64,000 bases of DNA from Heliocidaris tuberculata (lineage: Eukaryota; Echinodermata; Echinoidea; Camarodonta; Echinometridae), in NCBI GenBank assembly GCA_025618425.1, contig CM046833.1:32869747-32933746 (forward strand), written 5' to 3'. The notes beneath the pieces are model-generated. The model saw nothing but the letters and a program-made list of their open reading frames with translations, did not search any database and had not been told where the DNA came from. This document shows positions 27,747-40,916 of the stretch, one piece after another. Position numbers and translations under genes: made by a program. Within the stretch, counting starts at the first letter, position 1, and each line of letters opens with the position of its first letter.

Positions 27747-27897
27747 CAGGGCCCTCTTGCATAAAAAGTTGCGATTAAACGCAACTCAAAAAATTAAACG
27801 CAAGTCCCAAATACGCGATCCTGATTGGTTGAAAATGGAGTTGCGTTTAATTTTTAGAGTTGCGTTTAATCGCAACTTTTTATGCAAGAGGGCCCTG
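27747..27897. mobile_element. GTTGCG fold-back MITE, best preserved copy
   Basis: The ends CAGGGCCCTCTTGCATAAAA and TTTTATGCAAGAGGGCCCTG are perfect inverted repeats. The inner GTTGCGATTAAACGCAAC is mirrored as well. Core ATACGCGATCCTGATTGG. Confidence 0.88.
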
Positions 27898-27960
27898 GAC
27901 ATGTTAGACTGATTCTCTTCATTGTGTGGATATTTACAATATGAACATGAATGGTTAATG

Positions 27961-28049
27961 TATATATATATTTAAAGAGAGAGAGAGAGAAAGAGGGAGA
28001 GATATATACATGTGGAGAGGAAAGTAGAGATAGAGGGAGAGAGAGAGAG

Positions 28050-28086
<37 letters not shown>

Positions 28087-28090
28087 AATT
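27961..28090. repeat. GA and AT compound microsatellite
   Basis: Alternating GA-rich and AT tracts, ending in a pure AT run of about 40 bases at 28053-28083. Confidence 0.85.
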
Positions 28091-28119
28091 GTGAGAAATG
28101 AAAATGAGAGAATAATGGT

Positions 28120-28245
28120 TGCGTAGCTTAAATCAAAGTTCTCCAGAGCTGTCCTCCCTTTTTGAATTTTTGCAAAGGTTGAAAAAATGTCTCCGCCGGG
28201 AATCGAACCCTTGTCGTTGGCTCAGAACGCCAATGTATATACATG
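28120..28245 (-). mobile_element. tRNA-derived SINE fragment
   Basis: On the reverse strand it carries GGGTTCGATTCCCGGCGGAG, a T-arm and acceptor-like segment, followed by a body with CAACCTTTGCAAAAATTC. The 5' part is lost to GA/AT microsatellite sequence. Confidence 0.4.
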
Positions 28246-29044
28246 TGGAGAGGGAAGGAGAGATAGAGAGAAATAGAGAGGGAGGGAGAGAGAGAGAGAG
28301 ATAGAGAGGAAGGGGGATGAAGAGAGAGAGTTTGCATTTTACACTGGCAGGTCCATGATTCCTTGTCGAGGGGGGCACAATATTATCTCTTTAATCTTCT
28401 CAAATATAAAGGGGCACATGAGATCATTTTGTTACACATTTTCACTCATTAAAAAAAAGTATGGTGGCAGATTTACTTTGGTGAGCGGCACGTTCCCCCT
28501 AGCTGTGCCCCCCCCCCCCATCCCGCCATCCCGCCACTACATTCATTAAGGTCTATCATGTTCAAACAACTAAATAGCATTGACCTTGTGATGTCATAAG
28601 TGGGTAGGCAAGACTAAGTACATTTGGTTTCAGATTGAACAATAGCACGAGATTGATGGGGGAGAACCGACAATGATTGCGAGCAAATAGTTCTCTCGGT
28701 CGGTTGGACTCTTCCATCATATACATGCCAAGCGTTGTTGTAAGGCAGCTGGGGCCTTGTCTTGTATAGTCATGATATAACTACTGCTAATATTGGTGAG
28801 TTATTAACTCTTCCCCCCCCCCCCCCTTCTCTTATAAAAGAGCATCACAGTAGCAATGAAAAATTTTCTCTGGAAATGCTCCCACATTTCATAAATTAAG
28901 TTCAAGTTTTCATTTTCAATAAAACAGACAAAGTTGGCAATAAACATGAAATATGATAATTTGATAATGATCATACTGAGTGATCGTTTGCATGTGTTTA
29001 AGTGTACTACTATACTATTATACTACTATACTACTATACATGTA

Positions 29045-29795
<751 letters not shown>

Positions 29796-29872
29796 ATATG
29801 AGAGAAATACACAGATGATAGTGAGGTTCTATTGTACAAAGTTTCTGCATGAAATAATATAATTATTCAGCT

Positions 29873-29976
29873 CTCTCTCTCTCTCTCTCTCTCTGTCTGT
29901 TTGTCTGTCTCTAGCTCTCCGTCTGTCTGTCTCTGTCTGTCTGTCTGTCTGTCTGTCTGCCTCTCTCTCTCTCTCT
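29873..29976. repeat. CT and CTGT microsatellite
   Basis: CT dinucleotides grading into CTGT tetranucleotides and back. Confidence 0.9.
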
Positions 29977-32900
29977 CACACACTCATTGTCTCTTCTTCA
30001 TCCCCATCTTCATTTCTCTTTCTCTCTTTTCTTCATTTTTTCAACTTTCTCACAAACTAAGTTCAAAGACATCGTCTCCTTTCATTCCCGACGAAGTCAG
30101 GCTCCGTGCACTTGATGAGTTCTATAGTGGTCAGCCTATTCTTTTGTGTCCCACTCAACAGAATGCATTGGCAAGGAATAAATACCTCACAATTTTACTA
30201 CGTCATAATAGATGCTCAAGTTCATTGCACTGGCCGCTTTCATAGATTATGTGGGTTTTTTTTTTTTTTTTAAATTGCCAATGCGATATTTAATCACCTG
30301 AAAAAATAATTTGTGTACAGCTAGAAAGTATAAAATCAATCTCGAAGAACTTCATCTGGTATTCTATCGGTCAACAGTTAAGGAGTATGAAGGAAAAAAG
30401 GATAACATGAAAATGCTCCCGCAGAACCGAACTCTGCGTTAAGTTCCGCGCGCGCCCTTATCTTATACGGGTGCGTCGAGTAGAGTCTAATCACGAGTCG
30501 GTTTTACGCTTATAGAGAGTGTAATTAAAATTGCAATATCTCTTTATAGAATTAATATTTGAAGCCCATATTTCGAATATAGTATAATGACATGGATCCC
30601 CTAACATACAGAGCAAAATATTTTTTGGTGATTGGTACCCTTTCATGCAGTAGAATTAATGGCCTAATAAGCTCGGGTAATTCAGAGTTATGAACTTGAA
30701 CATGTATGTGTATAGGTTCTTTACTTTGTATTTTTTTCGCATCACTAAAATTTCACCAATCTGTCTTACTGATTATTCGGCGTTCCTTCTGCAGCAAATT
30801 ATCAAATTTGGATTTCCTTCTCATCTCATATCAAAGTTAACCATTATTATTTTGATTATCAATTAAGAGTCTTAAAATAACAGAATTCAAACAGTTTAAG
30901 CCATTCAAAAAACAATATCACTACCAGCGCCATTAACTTGATGAATGCGCCTAATATAGACTAGAATCCCCAAACGCACCTTGATCTTTTTTTTCTTCAA
31001 ATAACCAATATTTCATGGTATCATTATCAGTTTTGTTTTCAGTTTCTTATTTTCTTATTTCTTCTGCCGGCACTTATCCAGCACCTGTATTCTCATTATC
31101 TATCCCACGTATGTACCATTTGAAGATTACCAGATCCAGCCTTTACCAGTTCATCAGTTACATTGGTAGTCACAATGTTCTTTTGTGTCCTGTTATGACA
31201 TTGTCGCGTGCTCTATTTCATGAAATAGAAAAGAATGTCAGAAACTGGAAACGAAATGGAAACGAAGTCAGAAATGTTAAACCAGATTTAACTAGTAATA
31301 TCTATTCCTCTTTAGAAACACTATACTGATTACAACTCAAGCCTGTACATGCGCTCTGGAATGAAGCCATCAAAAAGAGTTCCATACTTTTGATGTTTAA
31401 TCCCATTTAATCCCATCAATTTTATTTAGTTTGCAATCTTTTGATTTGGTTTTCTCATTCGCCACGTCGTTCATTTCTCTCTCTCCCTCGTTTTTTCTTC
31501 TTTCTTTCTCTTTTTGATCAACATTGCTGTATTTGAATTCCCGCTATTGAAATCATTTGATATTATTTGTGAGTAGACACGCTTGGCTTGCGATTGAACT
31601 AGGCTACGCAAGTTTGTCAAAGACTTCAAGTTGTAAAGGAGTGGGACGTAACAATAGTCAGAAAATATAATAAAATCAGGGTCATTACGCTAGTTCAAAT
31701 GTTTGGAAAGGGGGGCCCTCATGGTACGGGCTTACAGTCATGGGTTCAATGACTTGGTTCCAAATAATTACAACTGTAGCGGTACCGAAATCTACGATTT
31801 GGTTTTGTAGAAGGAAGTTTGTTCGCCTCTGCACTTTTCACATTCTTTAGTAGTTATTTTCAGTTGCCAGCTTTCTGTGTCAAGTTGGCCTCCTGGAATG
31901 TGAACGATGAGGACGCCAACACTTCTAGTAGCTCTATAAACTTTTTTTTTTTTTTTTTTTTTTGGGGGGGGGGGGGGGGGAGGGGGGATGGGTTCCATTG
32001 TTGGATGGATTCAATAAGAAACATTTGATGGAGTGAACGAATATATTAATATTTGGGGGGTTGGTTTGTTGTTAGGGTCTGCCCGTTGCTGGTACTGCTC
32101 TTGCTCTCATGTTTACGTGTGGATGTGTGAAGTCGCAGGTGTTTGGTGCGAGGAAGTATTTATGCGTGTTTAGAAAGTGCGGGCAGTCCTCTTAGAGGTG
32201 CATACTCTATTTAATACAAAATAATTTGAATGTGTCCTTATTCTCTCCAGGCTTGCCCGTCTGCAGTCTTCGAAGTTATAAGAGATAGGGAGTGAAAGAG
32301 GAAGTGAAAGAGCACAGATGTAAAAGATATGTGAGTTGGGAGAATGCTGTGTTAAGAGTTAGCAGCTACGTTCATACGGGACTTGTGGTTTCGAAACTTT
32401 AAGTTAGCGAAACTAAGTTAACGAAACCACGACTCCCTAACCGCAGCGAGGGTTCACGTGAGCCATAAACAACGAGCTGAAACTACAAGCCAAACGATCG
32501 TCGTGGTTAACCCAGGATGTAGATACTATTGATTGTGTGTAGTGTAAACATACAGATCCTGTGTTCATAATTCGCGGGAAGGGTATGACTGACATCATGT
32601 TTTGCTGCTAGTTTGCAGTAGGGAACGTCCAGCCCAACGATATAAACTTTGTAATTATTTTCCTGTAAATTCAACTTGACTCTGTTAAATAAAACTTTGG
32701 CGACACTAATTCATCTTTCTCGAGAACTGATATTTTTCTTCGTTCGAATAGACTGAGTTAAACATTTTCTGAAGTGTGCAGGCGGCGGTGGTGGGCGGCC
32801 CACCGGCCATCTCGCCGGGCGTACCGCTTCACAACATTGATCTTTTTTTCGTTCTCCTTTTGATGATGTATCTGTTTCTGGAGGTATGATTTGGGTGTAC

Positions 32901-34149
32901 TTGTACTTCATTTCACTAATTTTATTCTCCTTTTCCCTGTACTTTCTTTATGGTTTCTTTATATCTTTATCCTCCTCCTCTTTTTCTTCTTTTTCCTCTT
33001 CTTCTTCTTCTCCTCCTTCTTCTCTTCCATCGCCATCTTATTTTTATTCTCCCCCTCCTCCTACTCCTCCTTCTCCTCCTCTTAATATCATGATTAGGGG
33101 GTTACCAAACGAACCAAACTAGCATTTCTGTCTCAACATTGATACCTCGATGATTACTGCCCTCATATACGATTATTAGGCTGAGTTCATCGAGGGGGAG
33201 TGACAAGAAGCAGATGTGGAAGAAGAAGAAGGGGAGGAAGAAGAAGGACAAGAAAAGGAAGAAGAAGTAGAAGAAGAAGAAGAAGAAGAAGAAGAAGAAG
33301 AAGAAGAAGAAGAAGAAGAAGAAAAGGAAGAGGAGGAGGAAGAGTTGAAAAATAACAAGGGGGGGGGGGACCTTTGACAGTGTGACCATGGCTTCGATGT
33401 TGTGACCGAGACGACAATATAACATGGCAGTATGCCCTAAAACATGAGTAGTTGCAGATTAAAATAATATACAAAACAGTAGGGTCCATGGATGTAGCAT
33501 CGACGACGGTAAAAGACTCATATCAACGTCGATAGTCAGTTGTATAATACTGTCACGGTTATCTATAATCTAATTACATAAAGTAACCCTCGCTTAAGTT
33601 AGTGAACCATAGCTGTGGAAAATTTTTGATCCACGTTTTCATGAAGATGTTATATATACCTAAAACACAATTATCACGACTTCTGTCCAAGATAGAATTA
33701 ATGTCGGTGTCTGTCACCTGTTGACTGTAAGCAATGTGTAAAGTGACGGCATTGTCTGCGTCGCCTGGTCATGTCGCAAAATTTATATCTCTCTTTTCTT
33801 TGGCGGGAATTCAATTGGCACACTCATTGTTTTTAATCGAGTTCTTGCTAATAATGCCACCATTTTTTTTTTTAATTTCTGTTGCCAGAAAGTTTGCTGC
33901 CCCTGAATTCGACATAATTCTCATTTTGAAGATGAAGACATTATGGATATTTTTCTCTTTCATTTAAATGTTTTGATAAAGATGTGTAAGGGGATTTTTT
34001 TTCACTGTCCTCGTCTCTCTTTCTATCATAAATTAGCACTTTTTTGAAATATTTAATTCAACCTGTCTTTTATTTAAAAAAAAAAACAAAAAAACTCTTA
34101 CGTTCACCCTTCCTTCTTATTCATCTTTCATTTACCATATCGATGATAC
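29977..34149. other. Intergenic stretch, no gene recognised
   Basis: Mostly unique sequence. It holds a T-run joined to a G-run at 31941-31981, a possible solo LTR at 32350-32706, a TCC/CTT-rich tract at 32968-33085 and a GAA array at 33215-33345. The 104-aa frame at 31015-31329 is not low-complexity but has no recognisable domain or supported splice sites. Confidence 0.5.
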
Positions 34150-34291
34150 CAGGGGAGCGTTTCATCAAGCGTTTTGTCAGTGATTTTTACTGACAAATTT
34201 GCTCTCAGCCAATCAGATGCAAGGATTTCAGTAGCTTATAACAGTTGTCGGTAAAAATCACTGACAAAACGCTTGATGAAACACTCCCCTG
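34150..34291. mobile_element. Fold-back MITE with CAGGGGAGCGTTTCATC ends
   Basis: 142 bp. The ends CAGGGGAGCGTTTCATCAAG and CTTGATGAAACACTCCCCTG match with one mismatch, followed by CGTTTTGTCAGTGATTTTTA mirrored on the right. It shares the internal CCAATCAGATGCAAGGATTT with the 40- and 45-kb elements. Confidence 0.88.
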
Positions 34292-34512
34292 TAGTAGTCC
34301 CCCCGTTACCAAACACCTTTCGACGTTTGACCAACACGGTAATGCCGGATGATACCATAATGTGATTTAGAGAAAGGGTGTTAAGAGCACGTCACGTCCT
34401 AACCAGATCTATGACCGGGTGAATACAATCTCATTATACTGACCTATCATCACAAAACATCACAGGACCACCACCATTGAGAATATAATGATAGATTGAG
34501 ATGCAGGGAAGG

Positions 34513-34740
34513 GAGTGGCGGCTGTAGGACGGTAAAATAAAGGGGCTCCAATTTCCAAAAAGTCTGAAAAGCAACAAAAAAATAGTAGTCATCCGAATTT
34601 TGGGATGTTGACCTACACCGAAAAGCCTCTGACCAGCAACAACAACAACAACAACAAAAATAGAAAAAGAAAAAAGAAAGAAAGAAAGAAAGGGGGTTCC
34701 GACCCCCGTGACCCCCTCCCCCATCCTGGATACGCCTCTG
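34513..34740. mobile_element. Probable hAT-like MITE
   Basis: The right end CCTGGATACGCCTCTG is a typical hAT-type terminus. The left end GAGTGGCGGCTGTAGG is a degraded partner. No clear target duplication. Confidence 0.4.
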
Positions 34741-36886
34741 GAAGTGGTGCTGTTGCTATTTCTTTTAAATATAATTATGATTGATCAATTAATAATTCAT
34801 GATTAATCAATACTTCATCTCTTTTGAATTACAAGTTACATTATTTACAAACGAGTCAGCAAAGGTAGAAGTTTTCATTTCTGATAGTCTTTAGAGCAAT
34901 ACTATACGAGCTGTAGTGGAAGTAGTAGAAGATATTAATTACCGGTACTTGTTGCAGTGGGGTTTTTTTTTTGTTTTTTTTAATTTGGAGTAGTACTACT
35001 AGTTGTAGCAAAATTCTGAAGTTCCTAGTTTACAAACGTCCTAAGCAGATAAGCATAATTATTTATGTAAATGCTAGTAGGCTATTTGTGTTATATCTTT
35101 AAGGATTGAAGTTAAGTCGCATGTTTGGTTGTAAAAACCAGGTCTCATTTAGACTACGATGAACTTGATTATGAGATAGGGGTTTTCCCTTAAGGAATTA
35201 ATTTTAGAAGGGTAATTAGCCTTTATGTAATTAAAAGATTAAATAACCGAACATTGAAAATGTCACGGCTTACGATTAATCCCCTTCTTGCTCCCATATC
35301 CAGAAATATCGCTAGAGATTATGAGCAGCCTACTTCCTTAACCCTTCTTCAAAATTTCTATTTGTGTTTCTTTAAAAAGGAAACCCAAATTTTTTACATA
35401 AACTTCTTTAAAAATCATTATGTCCTGGTTAATTTTTATTATTCATGACAAAGTTTATTTTATGCTCTTTCATGTGATACAAAATATGTTATGATATTGT
35501 CATGCATGAATGAGTTTGACAGGTTTTAAGTGATTGATGTCAAAAGTAGTTTGCGCACAGAAGTATAACGCATTTTTAAAAATTCCGTGAAGTGCAACAG
35601 TACAATGGAAAGAAACTAAAAATGATGAAGACACCAAGCAAAGATAAGTGATATTTTATGATGTTCCTTGGTCATCCTTTAACGTGCATGCAAAATTGAG
35701 TGAGATATGTGAGTTAAAAAAAAAAAAAAAAAAAAAAAAGAAGCTCTGATATCCTTCCAGATGATTGCCCTGTCTACCCATTGTGCTTGAGTCAAGACAA
35801 AAAGGAATTGAAAGCAGAGTGAGGTTAAGTGAATGGCTATTCATTAAATAGATCCTACTCTCGTGCGCATAAGTTTTTACTTTGCTCGATTAAAATTAAT
35901 CAAGTTCATTCATCCCAGGCTCTCTCATCGCAAATGTGGTATCATATGAAGAGGGATAAAGGGGATAAAATTTCCTTTTTATGATGTATTGCAGTAAATC
36001 TAGTGAAATATAAATCAAATTTTTCATAATTATGCTGGAGAGAGTTGGGTTGTAAAGGCAAAACTTACTTTTGTCGGCAAATTTTAAATACATAAAACCC
36101 TTTCCTATTCTCCGTCTTTAAAAAAATCATAACTAAGGATTTTTGAAGTATGTTTGTTTTAATATTGTCGGAAAAGTGGTAACCAAAATGATAAATTCCA
36201 ACACGTCCTCCCCTCTTCCCACTTAAAAAAGTGGTCTGTAGTGACGCCAGTGATGCTATACTGTGTTCAATTTGATGAATTTCGCCAATCAATTTGGTTA
36301 ATTGGTGATCTATCTAATACACGAAAAAAAGCATTTTGGAAGTTTCTTCTATCAGGCATATCAATAAATATAAAAACAATAATATAAATAAATATTTAAA
36401 AAAACAACAACAAAAAAGCGACTGGCATCAAAGTCTATTTTGATCCCATCAGCATCAATGGATGACGCACGCGTGCATGGCCTTGACAAATGAACAATTT
36501 TCGTATTAGAAATATTGGGAAAAATATTCTCTATAGCATTATCTTATATAGATATATAGCCCGAGGCTATCTGGCTGGAGAATGAATTGTAATGGTCAAG
36601 CGGATGAATGTTGACCAATGTCCGGCAATATGACGATTTATTGTCTTTGTATCTTGACAATGGTCTCTCTCTCTCTCTCTTTTTTCTCTCTCTCCCTATA
36701 TATATATATAATATATAGGCACACTCGCTGTTTTAATCGACATAGACATCTCGAAATTCCAAAACTTGATACATTGTATACTGAGTATGAGCATGGTTTA
36801 TAAATATTCAGAAAGATACGAAAAATACCGTGGAACTGTTGGCTTAAATTGCTGAGTATACTTCTGTAGACCGTTGTAAGAATCCA

Positions 36887-36947
<61 letters not shown>

Positions 36948-37082
36948 GGGGAGAAAGATGCGGGGGAAAGACGAAAGAGAAAGAGTTTGGATATGTTATA
37001 TTAAATTTGAGATGATAATCACTACAGCAGAAAAAAAAATCTTGATTGTTCTTCTCTTTTCTTCTACCTACTGTTATCCCTT
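34741..37082. other. AT-rich intergenic stretch
   Basis: Long AT-rich unique sequence with an A-run at 35716-35739, CT/TA microsatellites at 36664-36717 and a GA array joined to a G-run at 36892-36951. No exon recognised. Confidence 0.5.
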
Positions 37083-37086
37083 TTAA

Positions 37087-37493
37087 CCCTTTCAAGACAA
37101 TTGACCACATTTTGTGGTTTGGCTCAATAACTTTTGATTCAGAGCTCTAAAAAATAACCAGATGCAGGAGTAGAAAAAGCAAAATTTTCTACACACATTG
37201 TGTCCATTTTTGTTGCGTGACCATATTGCGTTTGATGCCAGGAATTTCAAAAAGAAGAATAAGCTTCATAATCCTTAAATTGGCAACACATTGAGAGGTT
37301 CAAAATCACTATTTTTTATCAAAATTGGCAATTTTTTCAACTTTTCGACTAAGTTTCTAATGATGTATATTGTTTTCAAAGACATTGCATTTTGTTAGAA
37401 CCATGTAGCACTAAAGGAAAAATATTATTGTTGCCAATTTGCAGAACAAAATGTGATCAATTGAGCCTTTAAATAATTCCTGTCCTGAAAGGG
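37087..37493. mobile_element. piggyBac-like MITE
   Basis: TTAA|CCCTTTCAAGACAATTGA at the left and TGTCCTGAAAGGG|TTAA at the right. An inner ACCACATTTTG is mirrored by CAAAATGTGATC. A TTAA duplication plus a CCC start is the piggyBac signature. 407 bp, no transposase. Confidence 0.8.
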
Positions 37494-37555
37494 TTAACGA
37501 AATTTAAGCAAGCAGCTTTTGAATTCCTAAAGGTTCAGACCTGTATAGGCTTTAA

Positions 37556-37759
37556 AGGCCACCGCACACTACACGACCTGAGGTCGTACGACCTAGAGGT
37601 CATACGACCTAGTCCACGACCTCGCAAAAATTCAACATGCCAAAACCTGGGACCTGATCGTGCGACCTGGTCCTACGACCTGAAACTTGGGTGTTTGGTG
37701 ACGTCATACCGTAGTTCAGAAGGTCGTACGACCTCAGGTCGTGTAGTGTGCGGTGGCCT
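37556..37759. mobile_element. Harbinger-like MITE
   Basis: 204 bp between TAA duplications. The ends AGGCCACCGCACACTACACG and CGTGTAGTGTGCGGTGGCCT are perfect inverted repeats and continue through CCTGAGGTCGTACGACCT. The interior is rich in CGACCT and AGGTCG motifs. Confidence 0.88.
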
Positions 37760-37919
37760 TAAGTTGCCCCGATATCATTTTGGATATAAAACCATTCATT
37801 GATCATGTAGATAACGAAAAAATAGGCCACAAAAATGTTGTTATGCACTTATGCTCAATGAGGTATACAAACACAGCAACCATTCTTATGTAAAGAAAAC
37901 AATACAGGTGTGTTTTGTT

Positions 37920-38183
37920 TAAAACCCCGTGACGTCACTCTCCCTTGTACGCACGTGCGATCTACGTTGGATGAGGAACTAGTAGTGACGTCACGGCGAT
38001 TTTAGCCGGGTGCATTGGTTCGGCTCACGCATGATAGCACAGCTCAGCGACCGGTAGTGTCCGGGGAGAAGCCGGCCGGTGGACGGCTTCAGTGTACGCT
38101 AAAAGCCCGTGTTGTTGGTGGTATATACGGCATACATGCAGGCGATTCGCGGAGTACATCAGGGGTCATTATTATTATGCAAA
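37920..38183 (+). promoter_or_regulatory. Candidate promoter and 5' UTR with two CRE sites
   Basis: Full CRE palindromes TGACGTCA at 37930-37937 and 37986-37993, and an E-box CACGTG at 37952-37957. The stretch is locally richer in CpG than its flanks. It directly precedes a possible first exon. Promoter function is inferred. Confidence 0.35.
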
Positions 38184-38239
38184 ATGATTTCACGGTTCGC
38201 TGCTTCCCGCCTGCCAGCTTTGGCCGTGCACTTGGCCGT
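38184..38239 (+). CDS. Tentative first coding exon, mitochondrial-presequence-like
   Basis: From an ATG in good context (AAAATGA) it reads MISRFAASRLPALAVHLA and meets a donor-like GGCCGT|GTGAGTTT. The peptide is rich in Arg, Ala, Leu and Ser with no acidic residue, as in mitochondrial targeting sequences. No following exon was recognised, so the gene cannot be named. The overlapping 87-aa frame starting at 38015 is an alternative reading. It may also be chance. Confidence 0.25.
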
Positions 38240-40588
38240 GTGAGTTTAGTGTCGTATTTCAGACTGTTATCACCTTAGAATGTAGGTCTATTTCATCACT
38301 GGAAGATCAGTCAGAGAGATGATAGATTCATATCAAGGTACAAGGGACCAATCACGGAAACTGGCGGCAAAATGATATAGGCATACAGTTTTAATACGTA
38401 ACCTTTTTTGTCTTTGTTAAAGCAAAATAAAATGGAGGTAACTTTCGGCTGCTATTCTGTATTTTTTGAAAATTACTTTTCAATTTAGGCCTAAAATTGG
38501 TAAGGTGTTGAAAAAAAAAGCATGACAAGGTTGTAGAGGGGCGTCAATTCTGGGCACAATAAGGGTTGCGCATCAGCCCCCCCACCCCCACCCTGTGCCG
38601 ATGTATGAAGGCTGTTTTATGGTTCCGAACTGTCCCAACCTAATAAATAATTGCCGGACGTCCCTTGTAATTTGTTGTCTAACAAAACATTGATGAGTTT
38701 GTTAGTTCGTTAGAAAATGATGGTGGCCTTAAAAACAGTTGTAAATACTTCTTGTATAGAGGAAAATGAAAATGATAAATGAGATGGAAAGAAACTAACA
38801 TATATTTTATACAATACATTTTTTACTGGTTATTCAAAGCAAGACATATTTTTTCGTTTTTTTTCAAATATTCATTAAAGTTAGCTTATCTTGGACCTCT
38901 CCGCACTGGGAATTCAAGATCACGTCAGAAGTTGTTTATGCTTAACATAATTATGATACAATCGTCTTTCATGAATGATTTAATGTTCACAATATATGTT
39001 TGAAAGACGATGCACATGACTTATGATGCTTTATGAGGCATGAAATTTTCACACAAAGCGTCTGAATTGTGTAAACTAGATGAGCGGGTTCTCATTATGA
39101 CAATTGACGAAGCGAAGATAATTTGATGACGAAGCTCCATTCATTGCTAATGCAGATTTTTTTACTTCTTTTATCTGCAGTCGACATGAACAGATGCACA
39201 TGGAATAAAATGATGCAGCTAAGATATAATGACGCACTCGGAATAGAACAAATATATGGATGAATTATTGCTGTACGTATTACGACAAACTGCTATTTGC
39301 ATGTCGTTGAAACGTCTATAGCACGAGTTCATTGTTTTAATCATTATTATTTCAATTCATATTATTGTTTTATTATTGTTTTGTTTTGTTTGCTTTTTTT
39401 AGGTTTAATATTTTCTTCAAACATTTTGTTTCAGTGTTTACGATGCGAGGAGAATCATGATGTAATGTGTATGTTTTTTGTTTTTTTTTTGTTTTTTGTT
39501 TAATTAAAAACTATCGTTTATCTGTCTTATCGGGATTTTTTTTTTTTTTTTTTATAGTTGAATATAATTATGGAATACATTTTGGCATGAATTTCAACGT
39601 CAAAAGTAAAAATATCAAATGCCCTCTTCCTCAATTAAAACATCTAGTTTGACTGCTGATAGCATGGCCAGATACTACATAAACTGTCCTTCCTGAAGCT
39701 CTATACATTCCTTTATTGATTTAGATTGTTATTAACTCCGGCTCAAACGATGCGTCTTGATTTTGCTGACGTGATAACCTCTTCAGTGACTTGCGCGGTC
39801 TTTTGTGCGTCATGACAGAGCAGATATTGTTTAAAAAGTGATTGCAAATTTTTTTTTATTTATCTTTTTTTAATAACAGAGTATAGGATAAATGCCTCGA
39901 CAGGCTCGATTAGCGCAAGTACTGACGCAATCGAAATGACGCATCTGGAACTGAGCCATGTTTTACACTATTGACCATTAATCATTATTTTGTTATTAAA
40001 TCTGTGCTTATATACATGTAAGTCACCTGGCTCTTAGTAGCAGACGACATGTCATTAAAGGGATTTGGTAACTTTGTGGAGGCTTGATTTAATAAATTGT
40101 TGAATTTTGATATCTGTCTTGTATAATGATGTTCAGAAGGATAAATAAATAGGCATAGAAAGGTTTTCAAATATGTAATGCTATTATTAAGATATCTATG
40201 ACTGAATACTCCCATTTACGAAAGCGTATGGCCATACGCTTTAGTCTAACTCTGAGTCTAAGGGGGAAAATGAGTCCGGCATTTCCGGTCACTTGCATAT
40301 GTTTACTTTAGTGAAGCACATGCATGATGATTTTGAATTGCTTTTTTCCCCCTGGGCTTCATTTTTACACCATATTACATACACTGATATCATGTAAGGC
40401 CAGGCAGCTCAGATTTTATCAAGCCTCTGCAAAGTCTGCCATCCAAACACTGTCTTTCGACATCTAGACGGCGGTATGACCATGATGACATACTTAATCA
40501 TGAGTAATCTACACTCACAGAGTCATGCCAATGTTTATCCCTTTTGACACTCTGTGTTCATTTTCTTGCCCTTGATCGTTCTGGAGAT
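38240..40588. other. Intergenic stretch after the tentative first exon
   Basis: AT-rich, with T-runs near 39480 and 39537-39553 and C-runs near 38577-38590. Nothing recognised as an exon. Confidence 0.5.
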
Positions 40589-40860
40589 CAGGGATCTGTT
40601 TCATAAAACTCATAAAAAATAACAACTGCCACAATTTTGTACCAAAAATTGCTCAAAACCAATCAGGGCCCTGTTTCATAAAACTTGTTATCAATAACAA
40701 GTTGCAATAACTGATATAAGCTCCTGAAACTCTTGCATCTGATTGGCTGAGAGCAAATATGTCATAGAACTTTGACAGTTGTTATTGATAACAAGTTTCA
40801 TGAAACAGGGCCCTGATGTAGGGATTTCAGTATAGCTTATAACATTAACTGAAACATTTT
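40589..40860. mobile_element. Old fold-back MITE split by a younger relative
   Basis: The left part starts CAGGGATCTGTTTCATAAAA and runs to CCAATCA. It resumes after the nested element with GATGTAGGGATTTCAG and TAGCTTATAACA. Its right end is degraded. Confidence 0.55.
40664..40815. mobile_element. Fold-back MITE with GGGCCCTGTTTCAT ends
   Basis: 152 bp. The ends CAGGGCCCTGTTTCATAAAA and CATGAAACAGGGCCCTG are inverted, then CTTGTTATCAATAACA mirrored at the right. The core CTGATTGGCTGAGAGC is shared with the 34-kb and 45-kb elements on the opposite strand. Confidence 0.88.
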
Positions 40861-40916
40861 GCACTGACCAGTTGTCGTTTTCTGGCCCTGTTAAAAGGTC
40901 TGCTCGTTCTCGAGAT

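Noticed and set aside
31015..31329. 104-aa frame with a hydrophobic start, considered as a secreted protein exon
   Set aside because: No convincing signal-peptide cleavage, conserved motif or supporting splice sites, and surrounded by AT-rich sequence where frames of this length occur by chance.
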